Source: GCA-2731375 sp964507245 | Lineage (GTDB): Bacteria; Pseudomonadota; Alphaproteobacteria; GCA-2731375 | Length of the DNA stretch: 15,550 nucleotides | Direction of reading: 5' to 3' | Assembly (NCBI GenBank): GCA_964507245.1 | Contig: CAZDQC010000082.1 | Span: forward strand, 1 to 15,550 | Made by a program: the position numbers and the translations under genes | The notes under the pieces: generated by a model | The model's database searches: none | What the model was told of the DNA's origin: nothing | Seen by the model: the letters and a program-made list of their open reading frames with translations, nothing else | In this document: positions 8,859 to 15,550 of the stretch, one piece after another | How positions within the stretch are numbered: the stretch's first letter is position 1 | Layout of the letters: each line of letters begins with the position of its first letter

Positions 8859-8897
8859 CAGTTGTCGGCGTAGATCGTATCGAAGGTGTCTCAATAC

Positions 8898-10076
8898 ATG
8901 GTCACAAATCACCCATATCAATCGGGCCGGCACTTCCTGCAGATACCCGGCCCCACCAATGTACCCGACCGCATCCTGCGTGCTATAGATGGAGCCACAA
9001 TTGACCATCGCGGCCCCGCTTTCGCGCGTCTGGCCATGCGTATATTGTCTGGCATCAAACCGATTTTTCAAACCTCTGATCCGGTGTTGATTTACACCGC
9101 ATCCGGGACAGGTGCTTGGGAGGCCGCGCTGGTCAATACCTTGAACCCTGGCGATCGGGTTCTGATGGCCGAAACGGGTCAATTCTCAACCCTGTGGCGC
9201 AGTCTGGCTAACAAATTGGGGCTGGATGTTCAATTTTTGCCTGGCGACTGGCGCCATGGAGTGCGCGCTACAGACATAGCTGCCGCCCTTGCCGAGGATA
9301 CTGATTGCCTGATCAAAGCTGTGTGCTGCGTGCATAACGAGACTTCAACCGGGGTAACATCAGATATCGCTGCCGTGCGCAATGTGATGGATGAAACGCA
9401 GCACCCCGCGCTACTGATGGTGGACACGATTTCGTCTCTTGGGTCAATTGACTATAAACACGACGAATGGGGAGTAGATGTCACCATCGGCGGATCGCAA
9501 AAGGGCTTGATGCTGCCACCGGGCCTTAGCTTCAATGCCATTAGCAACAAGGCCCTGCAAATACACAAAACAGCCAAAATGAACCGGTCTTATTGGGATT
9601 GGACCGCTATGTTGACAGCGAACAAGAATGGTACCTTTCCCTACACACCGGCCACCAATCTACTCTACGGCCTGGATGAGGCAATTGCGATACTGCAGGA
9701 GGAGGGCCTGGAAAATGTTTTCCAGCGCCATGCACGCATGGCTGAGGCCACCCGAAGGGCCGTTGCAACATGGGGCCTTGAAACGGTAGCCCAAGTGCAT
9801 TCTGAAGCTTCGAACAGTCTGACAGCAGTGATGCTGCCTGATGGCCACAATGCCGATGCCTTCCGTGCCATAGTTCTAGAGCAATTCAACATGTCTCTGG
9901 GTAATGGGCTTGGACGCCTGGCCGGCAAGGTATTTCGTATCGGCCATTTGGGCGACTTTAACGAACTGATGCTGGCGGGTACCCTTTCGGGTGTGGAGAT
10001 GGGTCTGTCTGCTGCCGGTATACCGCATAAAAAGGGCGGAGTGCAGGCAGCTTTGGACTATCTATCATCGAGTTAA
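8898..10076 (+). CDS. Class V aminotransferase, serine/alanine--glyoxylate type
   Basis: This 392-residue PLP enzyme is probably a serine--glyoxylate or alanine--glyoxylate aminotransferase, moving an amino group to glyoxylate to give glycine. LQIPGPTNVP at 14-23 and TIDHRGPAF at 34-42 are the classic N-terminal signature. TASGTGAWEAAL (67-78) binds the cofactor phosphate. VHNETSTG (145-152) and D176 in LMVDTISSLGS hold the PLP ring. The Schiff-base lysine is K202 in GGSQKGLMLPPGL. I place the start at ATG 8898 because AGGTG at 8884-8888 is nine bases upstream. The in-frame GTG at 8886 has no such site. The gene is divergent from the AMP ligase and shares its control region. In serine-cycle organisms this enzyme feeds glycine and hydroxypyruvate, but other serine-cycle genes are not seen here. 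Confidence 0.92.
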   Translation: MVTNHPYQSGRHFLQIPGPTNVPDRILRAIDGATIDHRGPAFARLAMRILSGIKPIFQTSDPVLIYTASGTGAWEAALVNTLNPGDRVLMAETGQFSTLWRSLANKLGLDVQFLPGDWRHGVRATDIAAALAEDTDCLIKAVCCVHNETSTGVTSDIAAVRNVMDETQHPALLMVDTISSLGSIDYKHDEWGVDVTIGGSQKGLMLPPGLSFNAISNKALQIHKTAKMNRSYWDWTAMLTANKNGTFPYTPATNLLYGLDEAIAILQEEGLENVFQRHARMAEATRRAVATWGLETVAQVHSEASNSLTAVMLPDGHNADAFRAIVLEQFNMSLGNGLGRLAGKVFRIGHLGDFNELMLAGTLSGVEMGLSAAGIPHKKGGVQAALDYLSSS

Positions 10077-10137
10077 TCCTAAAACGTAATTCCACGATGT
10101 ACTGCCTACAATGTAGCCAATTTCCGTAATTTTGCCA

Positions 10138-10166
10138 TTGACTAGAGAACAAAACGTGAATAAATT
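10138..10166 (+). promoter_or_regulatory. Candidate distal promoter upstream of parE
   Basis: TTGACT at 10138-10143 and TAAATT at 10161-10166 are separated by 17 bases, a good fit to the sigma-70 consensus (five and four of six). It would give a leader of nearly 190 bases before parE. It was judged by eye in an AT-rich gap, so chance is a real possibility. Confidence 0.35.
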
Positions 10167-10284
10167 CTATTTTAATGAACCCGGCATACGAACGACGTTG
10201 CGGCAAATGGCCTCGCCTCTGCCCCGGCAGTCGGATCCTATCGCTGGGTTTTTCATATTCTGTGGTTGGAGACTACGCTTCGTT

Positions 10285-10312
10285 TTGCCAAAAACGCATG
10301 ACTATATATCCT
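10285..10312 (+). promoter_or_regulatory. Candidate proximal promoter upstream of parE
   Basis: TTGCCA at 10285-10290 and TATCCT at 10307-10312 are 16 bases apart, inside an AT-rich stretch (TATATATCCTATATG). Transcription would begin about 40 bases before the parE ATG. The -10 has alternative overlapping registers. Confidence 0.35.
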
Positions 10313-10361
10313 ATATGTTGATTCGTTTCGGCCCAATTACAGAGAGCATAGATCAAGCGAC

Positions 10362-12359
10362 ATGAACGATTTGTTCACACATTCAGGCAAATCGCGTCTG
10401 AAAGGCAGCAGTCGTAGCAACAAAGCAGCCAATTATTCCGCGAAAGATATCGAGGTTCTCGAAGGGCTGGAACCAGTGCGTAGGCGGCCGGGTATGTACA
10501 TTGGCGGCACGGACGAACGGGGCCGCCATCATTTGGCAGCCGAAATTCTTGACAACGCCATGGACGAAGCGGTGACCGGGTACGCCGACAAGATCACCGT
10601 AGATCTGGCAACTGACGGCACATTGACCATCTCGGACAACGGCCGGGGAATTCCGACGGACCCGCACCCTAAATTTAAATCGAAATCTGCCTTGGAAGTG
10701 ATTTTGACCACACTTCATTCAGGGGGCAAATTTTCCGACGATGCCTATCAGACCGCTGGCGGCCTGCATGGTGTTGGGATCTCTGTAGTCAACGCCTTGT
10801 CTGAGTACCTATTGGTTGAAGTGGCGCGCGACCGCAAATTGTGGCGCCAAGAATACAACCGAGGCAAAGCCAAGGCGAAATTGAAGGATATGGGCAAAAC
10901 CGCCAATCGGCGAGGCACCTTAATCGCCTGCCGACCGGATCCAGAGATATTCGGCGCCGGCGCAGCCTTTGTGCCTGCCCGTGTCTATCGCATGGCCCGC
11001 TCCAAGGCGTACCTCTTTCGTGGCGTGCAAATTCGCTGGACATGCGCACCCGACCTGATTAGCGGCAAGGATCAAACGCCTGCCGAGGCCGTTTTGCACT
11101 TCCCCAATGGGCTGGCCGATTTCCTTGGCGAATCTCTTCAGGACGGCCCTACTGTCACGCCACGACCATTTGCTGGCCGTGCAGAACTGACCGAGGATGA
11201 GGGCGAGGTGGAATGGGCGATGCACTGGCCACTGGAGAGTGAGGGCTTTGTTAATTCCTACTGCAACAGCGTACCTACAACCCAGGGTGGTGCCCATGAA
11301 GTTGGCTTCCGCGCCGCCCTGACCAAGGGATTGAAGGCTTATGGTGAGATGGCCAACGTGCGTAAAGCTAGCCAGTTAACCGCCGATGATATTCTAGGGC
11401 CCGCCGCAGCCATGCTCTCCGTTTATATCCGACAACCGCAATTTAGTGGTCAAACAAAAGAAAAACTTTCACATCCAAAAGCGGCCCGCTGGGTAGAGGC
11501 CATTGTCCGGGATCATTTTGATCATTGGCTGTCCGGCGATCCGGAGAACGCTAACCGTTTATTGGCATGGGGTATTGAGCGCGCGGATGAACGCCGCCGC
11601 CGCCGTGACGAGCGGGATATCAAAAGAAAGAGCGCATCTCGCCGGGTGCAACTTCCAGGCAAATTATCAGATTGTTCACAAAGTACCGCACAAGGCAGCG
11701 AGCTATTTATAGTGGAGGGCGATAGCGCCGGTGGTTCGGCCAAACAAGCTCGCAACCGAATAAATCAGGCCATCCTACCTCTACGCGGCAAGATTCTTAA
11801 TGTCGCTTCCGCCACCGTTGAGAAATTAAATGCCAACCAGGAATTAACCGATTTGTTACGCGCATTGGGTTGTGCCACCCGTCTACGGTATCGAGAGGAA
11901 GACTTGCGATACGAAAAAATTATAATCATGACGGACGCGGATGTGGACGGCTCTCATATTGCCTCTCTATTGATCACCTTTTTCTTTCAAGAATTGCCCG
12001 ATTTAATCCGGCAAGGGCACCTTTTTTTAGCTTTGCCACCCCTCTATCGCATCAACCAAGGCGGCAAGACACTTTATGCGCGAGATGAGGCACACCGCGA
12101 GGAACTACTCAAAGGCGAATTTCAGAATGGCAGCAAGGTAGAGATTTCGCGCTTCAAAGGATTGGGCGAGATGCCTTCCGGGCAATTGAAAGAGACCACC
12201 ATGGACCCCCAGAACCGCACGTTATTGCGGGTCGTCATGCCCGAAGATGACACAGATGAAACCAGTCGGATAGTAGAACAGCTGATGGGGCGCAAGGCCG
12301 ACACGCGATATCGATATATTCAGGACAACGCACGTTTCGTCACAGATTTAGATATCTAA
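10362..12359 (+). CDS. parE: DNA topoisomerase IV subunit B (ParE)
   Basis: This is the 665-residue ATPase and TOPRIM subunit of topoisomerase IV, which with ParC decatenates daughter chromosomes. The GHKL ATPase domain has E61 and N65 in AAEILDNAMDEA, DNGRGIP at 92-98 and GGLHGVGISVVNALS at 133-147. The TOPRIM domain has E452 in LFIVEGDSAGGSA and the metal-binding DADVDG at 525-530. A GLGEMPSGQLKETTMDP segment near the C terminus is typical. The length and the absence of a large GyrB-type insertion favour ParE, as does the N-terminal opening MNDLF followed by a low-complexity linker and YSAKDIEVLEGLEPVRRRPGMYIGG. GyrB is the alternative and is less likely. There is no clear Shine-Dalgarno sequence before the ATG. 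No parC is in the window. The stop is 54 bases before a decayed gene. Confidence 0.95.
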   Translation: MNDLFTHSGKSRLKGSSRSNKAANYSAKDIEVLEGLEPVRRRPGMYIGGTDERGRHHLAAEILDNAMDEAVTGYADKITVDLATDGTLTISDNGRGIPTDPHPKFKSKSALEVILTTLHSGGKFSDDAYQTAGGLHGVGISVVNALSEYLLVEVARDRKLWRQEYNRGKAKAKLKDMGKTANRRGTLIACRPDPEIFGAGAAFVPARVYRMARSKAYLFRGVQIRWTCAPDLISGKDQTPAEAVLHFPNGLADFLGESLQDGPTVTPRPFAGRAELTEDEGEVEWAMHWPLESEGFVNSYCNSVPTTQGGAHEVGFRAALTKGLKAYGEMANVRKASQLTADDILGPAAAMLSVYIRQPQFSGQTKEKLSHPKAARWVEAIVRDHFDHWLSGDPENANRLLAWGIERADERRRRRDERDIKRKSASRRVQLPGKLSDCSQSTAQGSELFIVEGDSAGGSAKQARNRINQAILPLRGKILNVASATVEKLNANQELTDLLRALGCATRLRYREEDLRYEKIIIMTDADVDGSHIASLLITFFFQELPDLIRQGHLFLALPPLYRINQGGKTLYARDEAHREELLKGEFQNGSKVEISRFKGLGEMPSGQLKETTMDPQNRTLLRVVMPEDDTDETSRIVEQLMGRKADTRYRYIQDNARFVTDLDI

Positions 12360-12413
12360 GAAATTCGCTCCTGTATTTCAAAGTATAGAAATCCGTCCGA
12401 CAGGAATTTTGTC

Positions 12414-13002
12414 ATGTGCAAAATTCTCTCGCCGTGTGGCCTGCTGTTTAGATTATTGGTTGCAGTGACGTGTTTCTCGCCCATATTGATGGTCAACGAA
12501 AGCCAGAGCGCGACCATTACTCGTGATGGCCACTATCCGTTTTAAGGGGCCGGCCTAGTAAAATACGTGGCTTCGAAAGGAACGTTTCCGGCCATCGTAA
12601 TTGCCAATCCATTTCGCTCAAGCACAGATAACATTCTAGTAACGAATATTGAACTGCCGGGAGACTATTCCGCCACACCATTTTTGCGAAGCCCCCCCAC
12701 GGCACGAGATGACCGCCATCTGTTCTTGATATATAATCCTGTTCAGTACTCCAACGGCCACGCCGCATGCGCATGCGTGCCCCCGTCCAGCCAAGTCCCT
12801 CTTTCGAATCCGAGATTCGGCAGTCCCCTCAGATTGCAGATCGATTTTTTGCTATGACAGCCAAGTAGTGAGCGAGGCATACATGGAAATGCAGCTGCCC
12901 TTGGGGGCCGACGACCATGACTTTCACCATGCTATGGCATAGTTGTTGAGTATCTTGTTGCCGGTTGAGAACTCAAACAGGGGGAGCTGCCGGAATCCCT
13001 AA
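12414..13002 (+). pseudogene. Decayed gene for a small secreted protein (two stops, one frameshift)
   Basis: An intact ribosome site (AGGAA at 12402-12406, seven bases before ATG 12414) leads into a signal-peptide-like start: MCKILSPCGLLFRLLVAV and then an SQSA cleavage-like site. A TAA at 12543-12545 stops it. The same frame continues with a protein-like stretch (FPAIVIANPF, then RDDRHLFLIYNP) through PLRLQIDF to a stop at 12855. At the run of six T (12845-12850), dropping one T joins it to another frame reading CYDSQVVSEAYMEMQLPL. That frame meets TAG at 12940-12942, one change from CAG, and continues as LLSILLPVEN to TAA at 13000-13002. The repaired product would be about 195 residues. It recalls, from memory only, a conserved exported alphaproteobacterial protein of unknown function with an NPF...FNP...LRLQ.FC...SE pattern. 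It accounts for most of the gap between parE and the formyltransferase gene. Confidence 0.72.
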
Positions 13003-13015
13003 ACGGGTAATTGTT

Positions 13016-13042
13016 AAAATTCAGGCGAGCAGCTAACCTGAA
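13016..13042 (-). terminator. Intrinsic terminator of the formyltransferase-like gene
   Basis: Read on the minus strand, TTCAGG (13042-13037) and CCTGAA (13025-13020) form a perfect six-pair stem around an 11-base loop, followed at once by TTTT (13019-13016). It lies about 64 bases beyond the formyltransferase stop and overlaps no plus-strand gene. The stem is short, so termination may be partial. Confidence 0.5.
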
Positions 13043-13105
13043 CGCCAAAACCAATGGCATTCGACCCGTGTCCATGACAGTTACACGAATTGAAAACCGG
13101 ATGCT

Positions 13106-14023
13106 TCACGCTTGACCCAGGCGCGTGCCCTCCGCCAGGCCATTTGCCGCCGCATAGTCGTTGGCCGCCATCTTGCCGCCTTCGCCCCTGACCCGTTTAA
13201 CCAGGATGCCACCGTCGCCTGTGGCAACAACAAAACCTTCTTCATCTGCAGAAATGACTTCGCCGGGATTACCGGCCAAGCTTTCCAGACGTACACAAGT
13301 ATAAATCCGCAACCGCTTGCCATTATGCATGGTCCAGGCACCTGGTTGAGGATCCGCGCCACGGATCAGATTGTGTACCGTCGACGTCGGCTGGCTCCAA
13401 TTAATTGCTACATCGTCATCGGTGCACCAACTCTCGTAGGTCGCCTCTGCTTCGTTTTGAATAATTTTGGGCGCTTTGCCCGCAATCACCAAATCAATGG
13501 CTTCCAGAATGGCCTCAATACCTAGCGGAAAAAGTTTGTCAAAATAGACACTACCAAGAGTATCGTTCGGGGTGATATCGATTTCTTTTTGAATAAGTAG
13601 CGGCCCCGTATCCAAACCATTGTCAGGCCAAAAAATACTGAGCCCGGTTTTGCTCGATCCCTGAATGATTGGCCAATTGATAGAACTGGGCCCACGATGC
13701 TTAGGCAAAAGAGACGGATGATATTGTATTGTACCGTGACTTGGAATGTTCAGAAATTCTTCCGGAACGATCTTGGTGACATAGGCCATGATACATAAGT
13801 CGGGTTTCAACGCCTCAAATTGGGCCCAAACATCTGGTTTTTTGAACGATGCAGGTTGATAAACCGGAAAGCCATATTGTAAGGCTGCCGTCTTAATGGG
13901 GTCGAGCCGTTCGGCATCGACATCCGGTTCACAAAAGACGGCAACAACCTCATCACTCCGTTCCACCAAAGCATCCAGGACATTCTTGCCAAAGGCCTGC
14001 TGACCGTTGACTACAATTCTCAT
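13106..14023 (-). CDS. Formyltransferase-fold protein, 10-formyl-THF hydrolase/FDH N-domain-like
   Basis: This 305-residue cytosolic protein has the formyl_trans_N fold and a C-terminal OB-like domain, as in methionyl-tRNA formyltransferase. Its core is closer to the hydrolase domain of 10-formyltetrahydrofolate dehydrogenase (ALDH1L1): YHPSLLPKHRG (101-111), SINWPIIQG (114-122), FWPDNGLDTGPLLIQKE (131-147) and INWSQPTSTVHNLIRG (207-222). Catalytic H102 and D138 match H106 and D142 of that enzyme. The Asn that Fmt and PurN have two residues before the His is Q100 here. It therefore probably uses 10-formyl-THF either to release formate or to formylate a small amine or sugar. It is annotated as Fmt-like at most. 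AGAGGAA seven bases before the ATG at 14023 fixes the start. It stands alone on the minus strand, divergent from the helicase. Confidence 0.85.
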   Translation of the reverse strand: MRIVVNGQQAFGKNVLDALVERSDEVVAVFCEPDVDAERLDPIKTAALQYGFPVYQPASFKKPDVWAQFEALKPDLCIMAYVTKIVPEEFLNIPSHGTIQYHPSLLPKHRGPSSINWPIIQGSSKTGLSIFWPDNGLDTGPLLIQKEIDITPNDTLGSVYFDKLFPLGIEAILEAIDLVIAGKAPKIIQNEAEATYESWCTDDDVAINWSQPTSTVHNLIRGADPQPGAWTMHNGKRLRIYTCVRLESLAGNPGEVISADEEGFVVATGDGGILVKRVRGEGGKMAANDYAAANGLAEGTRLGQA

Positions 14024-14102
14024 GGGCTTATTCCTCTATACAGGGTTTACAATTTAGCGTGGCATGATGGGGCATTCGGGGTTAACTCGCAATTCACTAT
14101 AG

Positions 14103-14124
14103 CCGAATTTAGTTCGGAATTTTT
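14103..14124. repeat. Short dyad CCGAA-TTTAG-TTCGG with T-run
   Basis: CCGAA (14103-14107) and TTCGG (14113-14117) form a five-pair stem with a five-base loop, followed on the plus strand by AA and a run of five T (14120-14124). It looks like a small intrinsic terminator but has no plus-strand gene before it. On the minus strand it lies in the leader or promoter region of the formyltransferase-like gene. Confidence 0.4.
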
Positions 14125-14140
14125 GTGTCAAAAAAGGAAC

Positions 14141-14201
14141 CCCGCAAGTAAAAGACAGATCATGGGTCAGCCACACAATGGTCCATTGACAGTCTTGCGG
14201 G
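14141..14201. repeat. Spaced inverted repeat CCCGCAAG ... CTTGCGGG
   Basis: Two perfect eight-base arms (14141-14148 and 14194-14201) lie 53 bases apart centre to centre in the divergent gap before the helicase. An inner ATGG/CCAT pair (14163-14166 and 14182-14185) could extend folding in RNA. The right arm lies inside the spacer of a candidate helicase promoter. It may be a pair of operator half-sites or a folded leader. Confidence 0.45.
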
Positions 14202-14214
14202 TAGCATTTATGTC
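14186..14214 (+). promoter_or_regulatory. Candidate promoter for the helicase gene
   Basis: An exact TTGACA (14186-14191) is followed after 17 bases by a weak -10, TATGTC (14209-14214). TTTATG one base earlier is an alternative. Transcription from here gives a leader of about 90 bases before the helicase ATG. The perfect -35 with a poor -10 suggests an activator-dependent or chance match. Confidence 0.35.
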
Positions 14215-14312
14215 GCTTTCCAATAATCCTTGAATTATCCTATTCAAGCCAGCGCACTGGTCTTTTCGCATCAATGCCGCCGCGCCACGGAATTTTGTAG
14301 CTACGGATTTAT

Positions 14313-15518
14313 ATGCCCTTCGAAGAACTTGGCCTGAGTTCCACCATCCTGCAAGCCGTCGACGATGCCGGCTACAGTGAACCAACGCCCATTCAAAAGC
14401 GCGCAATCCCTTATGTGCTCCAAGGTGGCGATGTCCTCGGCTGTGCCCAGACAGGCACGGGAAAGACTGCGAGTTTCACCCTTCCCATGATCGATATACT
14501 CAGCCAGGGACGAACTCGAGCTCGTATGCCGAGGTCCTTAATTCTTGAGCCAACCCGGGAACTGGCCGCTCAGGTGTCGGATAATTTTGAGATCTACGGC
14601 AAATACCACAAGTTGAGCAGGGCACTGCTGATCGGCGGCGTCTCCTTTGTAGATCAGGGTCGTATCATTGATCGGGGCGCAGATGTTCTGATTGCCACCC
14701 CAGGTCGGCTGCTTGATCATTTCGAACGGGGCGGCCTATTGCTGCGCGGCGTCGAAATCCTGGTAATCGATGAATCTGACCGCATGCTGGACATGGGTTT
14801 CATCCCAGACGTGGAACGTATCGTTCAACTTTGCAACCCAAAACGCCAGACCCTGTTCTTCTCAGCTACCATGCCTCCCGAAATTCGGCGATTAGCAGAC
14901 CTATTTCTGAACGACCCCAACGAAATTTCTGTCGCCCCGCCTGCGTCGCCGGCAGAAACCGTGGATCAGACAGTAACCACGGTCAAGCCCCACGACAAAG
15001 AGCAAATGCTGCGATCCCTCCTTCATTCCCAACCAGTCAAGAATGCCCTGATTTTCTGTAATCGGAAACGGGATGTGGATGCGGTCGCTAAATCTCTGAA
15101 AAATCGAGGCTTCAATGCATTGGCGTTGCACGGCGACATGCAGCAAAGCTACCGAATGCAAACCTTAGAAAAATTCAAGAACAACGAAGTAAAATTTTTG
15201 GTATGTAGTGACGTCGCAGCACGCGGCTTAGATATCCAAGGTCTAAGCCACGTCTTTCTTTATGACGTGCCCATCCACGCCGAAGACTATGTGCACCGTA
15301 TTGGTCGAACAGGACGAGCAAGTCACGAAGGCTTAGCGATATCTTTGGTGTGTGTCGATGAGTTAAAACTGCTTAGTGATATTGAAAAATTATTAAAGTA
15401 CAAGATTCCAAAGGTCACACTTCCAGGGTATGAGCCGGATCCTACGATTCAAGCAGAGCCTATAAGAATGGGTGGTCATAATCCTAAAACACGCCGTTCT
15501 AAAGGCGGACGCCAGTAA
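14313..15518 (+). CDS. rhlE: DEAD-box RNA helicase, RhlE-like
   Basis: This 401-residue ATP-dependent RNA helicase is likely to act in ribosome assembly or RNA turnover. The Q motif is FEELGLSSTIL...PTPIQ (3-28), Walker A is AQTGTGKT (45-52), Ia is PTRELAAQ (80-87) and Ib is TPGR (129-132). SAT is at 184-186, motif IV is ALIFCN (245-250), motif V is SDVAARGLD (299-307) and motif VI is HRIGRTGR (328-335). Motif II reads DESD (153-156), not the usual DEAD. The metal- and ATP-contacting D, E and final D are kept, so activity is expected. The C-terminal tail is short and basic (KTRRSKGGRQ), shorter than in many RhlE proteins. The ATG at 14313 lacks a Shine-Dalgarno sequence, but MPFEELGL is the natural start. 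The gene symbol is at subfamily level only. Confidence 0.93.
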   Translation: MPFEELGLSSTILQAVDDAGYSEPTPIQKRAIPYVLQGGDVLGCAQTGTGKTASFTLPMIDILSQGRTRARMPRSLILEPTRELAAQVSDNFEIYGKYHKLSRALLIGGVSFVDQGRIIDRGADVLIATPGRLLDHFERGGLLLRGVEILVIDESDRMLDMGFIPDVERIVQLCNPKRQTLFFSATMPPEIRRLADLFLNDPNEISVAPPASPAETVDQTVTTVKPHDKEQMLRSLLHSQPVKNALIFCNRKRDVDAVAKSLKNRGFNALALHGDMQQSYRMQTLEKFKNNEVKFLVCSDVAARGLDIQGLSHVFLYDVPIHAEDYVHRIGRTGRASHEGLAISLVCVDELKLLSDIEKLLKYKIPKVTLPGYEPDPTIQAEPIRMGGHNPKTRRSKGGRQ

Positions 15519-15550
15519 CGCCGTTCTCGACACGCAACTAATTAGTTTGC

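Noticed and set aside
10106..10116. Palindrome CTACA-A-TGTAG after the aminotransferase gene, considered as terminator or operator
   Set aside because: The one-base centre is too small for a hairpin loop, no T run follows, and five-base arms are weak evidence in an AT-rich gap.
10132..10365. A 77-codon plus-strand reading frame ending in an ATGA overlap with the parE start
   Set aside because: It begins with TTG, has no ribosome site, contains candidate promoter sequences and has no recognisable protein pattern. The overlap looks accidental.
12370..12410. CCTGT ... ACAGGAATTTT pairing after parE, considered as its terminator
   Set aside because: The loop is 25 bases long and the 3' arm contains the ribosome site of the decayed gene, so the match is probably chance.
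12543..12942. The idea that the in-frame stops are recoded (readthrough or selenocysteine) rather than lesions
   Set aside because: The stops are TAA and TAG, not UGA with a hairpin. A frameshift at a homopolymer is also present, so decay or sequence error is simpler.
13112..13525. A 137-codon plus-strand frame opposite the formyltransferase-like gene
   Set aside because: It is a shadow of the minus-strand gene, whose catalytic and folate-site motifs are clear.
15491..15527. Ten-base direct repeat ACGCCGTTCT at 15491 and 15518, considered as an attachment or transposition footprint
   Set aside because: One copy is inside the helicase coding end, and no mobile gene or further repeat supports it.
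15536..15547. 12-base perfect palindrome AACTAATTAGTT after the helicase
   Set aside because: It is AT-rich, lies at the window edge and has no visible T run, so no function can be argued.

Overview
The window looks like chromosomal DNA from an alphaproteobacterium. It has roughly balanced base composition, close gene packing and a mixture of housekeeping and catabolic genes. The assignment is an inference from the style of the proteins (ParE, the RhlE-type helicase, a serine-glyoxylate type aminotransferase) and from murJ lying close to trpS, a pairing I remember from alphaproteobacteria. I see no rRNA, tRNA, CRISPR array, insertion sequence or phage gene.

Layout. At 176-5028, four plus-strand genes run murJ (lipid II flippase), a CaiB/BaiF CoA-transferase, a sterol-desaturase/fatty-acid-hydroxylase membrane protein whose start overlaps the transferase end, and trpS. 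At 5135-10076 lies a metabolic block: an acetoacetate-decarboxylase-superfamily protein (plus) converging on an FAD-dependent oxidoreductase (minus), which is downstream of an acyl-CoA/AMP ligase (minus). The ligase is divergent from a class V aminotransferase (plus). The 126-base gap between the divergent genes holds a candidate promoter and a perfect GGTCA-AAA-TGACC dyad. At 10362-12359 is parE (topoisomerase IV subunit B), preceded by two candidate promoters.

The stretch 12360-13105 first looks empty, but it carries a decayed gene for a small secreted protein. Its ribosome-binding site and signal peptide are intact, and its body can be followed through two stop codons and one frameshift at a run of T. 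Next come a minus-strand formyltransferase-fold protein closer to the hydrolase domain of 10-formyltetrahydrofolate dehydrogenase than to ordinary Fmt (13106-14023), a 289-base divergent intergenic region rich in dyad symmetry, and a RhlE-like DEAD-box helicase with a DESD box (14313-15518).

How the genes may work together. The ligase, FAD amine/amino-acid oxidase-like enzyme, aminotransferase and decarboxylase-like protein could form a small catabolic module for an amino or organic acid. The formyl-tetrahydrofolate enzyme and the glyoxylate-type aminotransferase hint at one-carbon or glycine/serine metabolism. This is inference: no substrate can be read from the sequence. I found no clearly new defence or mobile system. 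The strongest unexpected signals are the pseudogene, the decarboxylase-like protein lacking the family's catalytic glutamates, and the two dyad-bearing divergent control regions.
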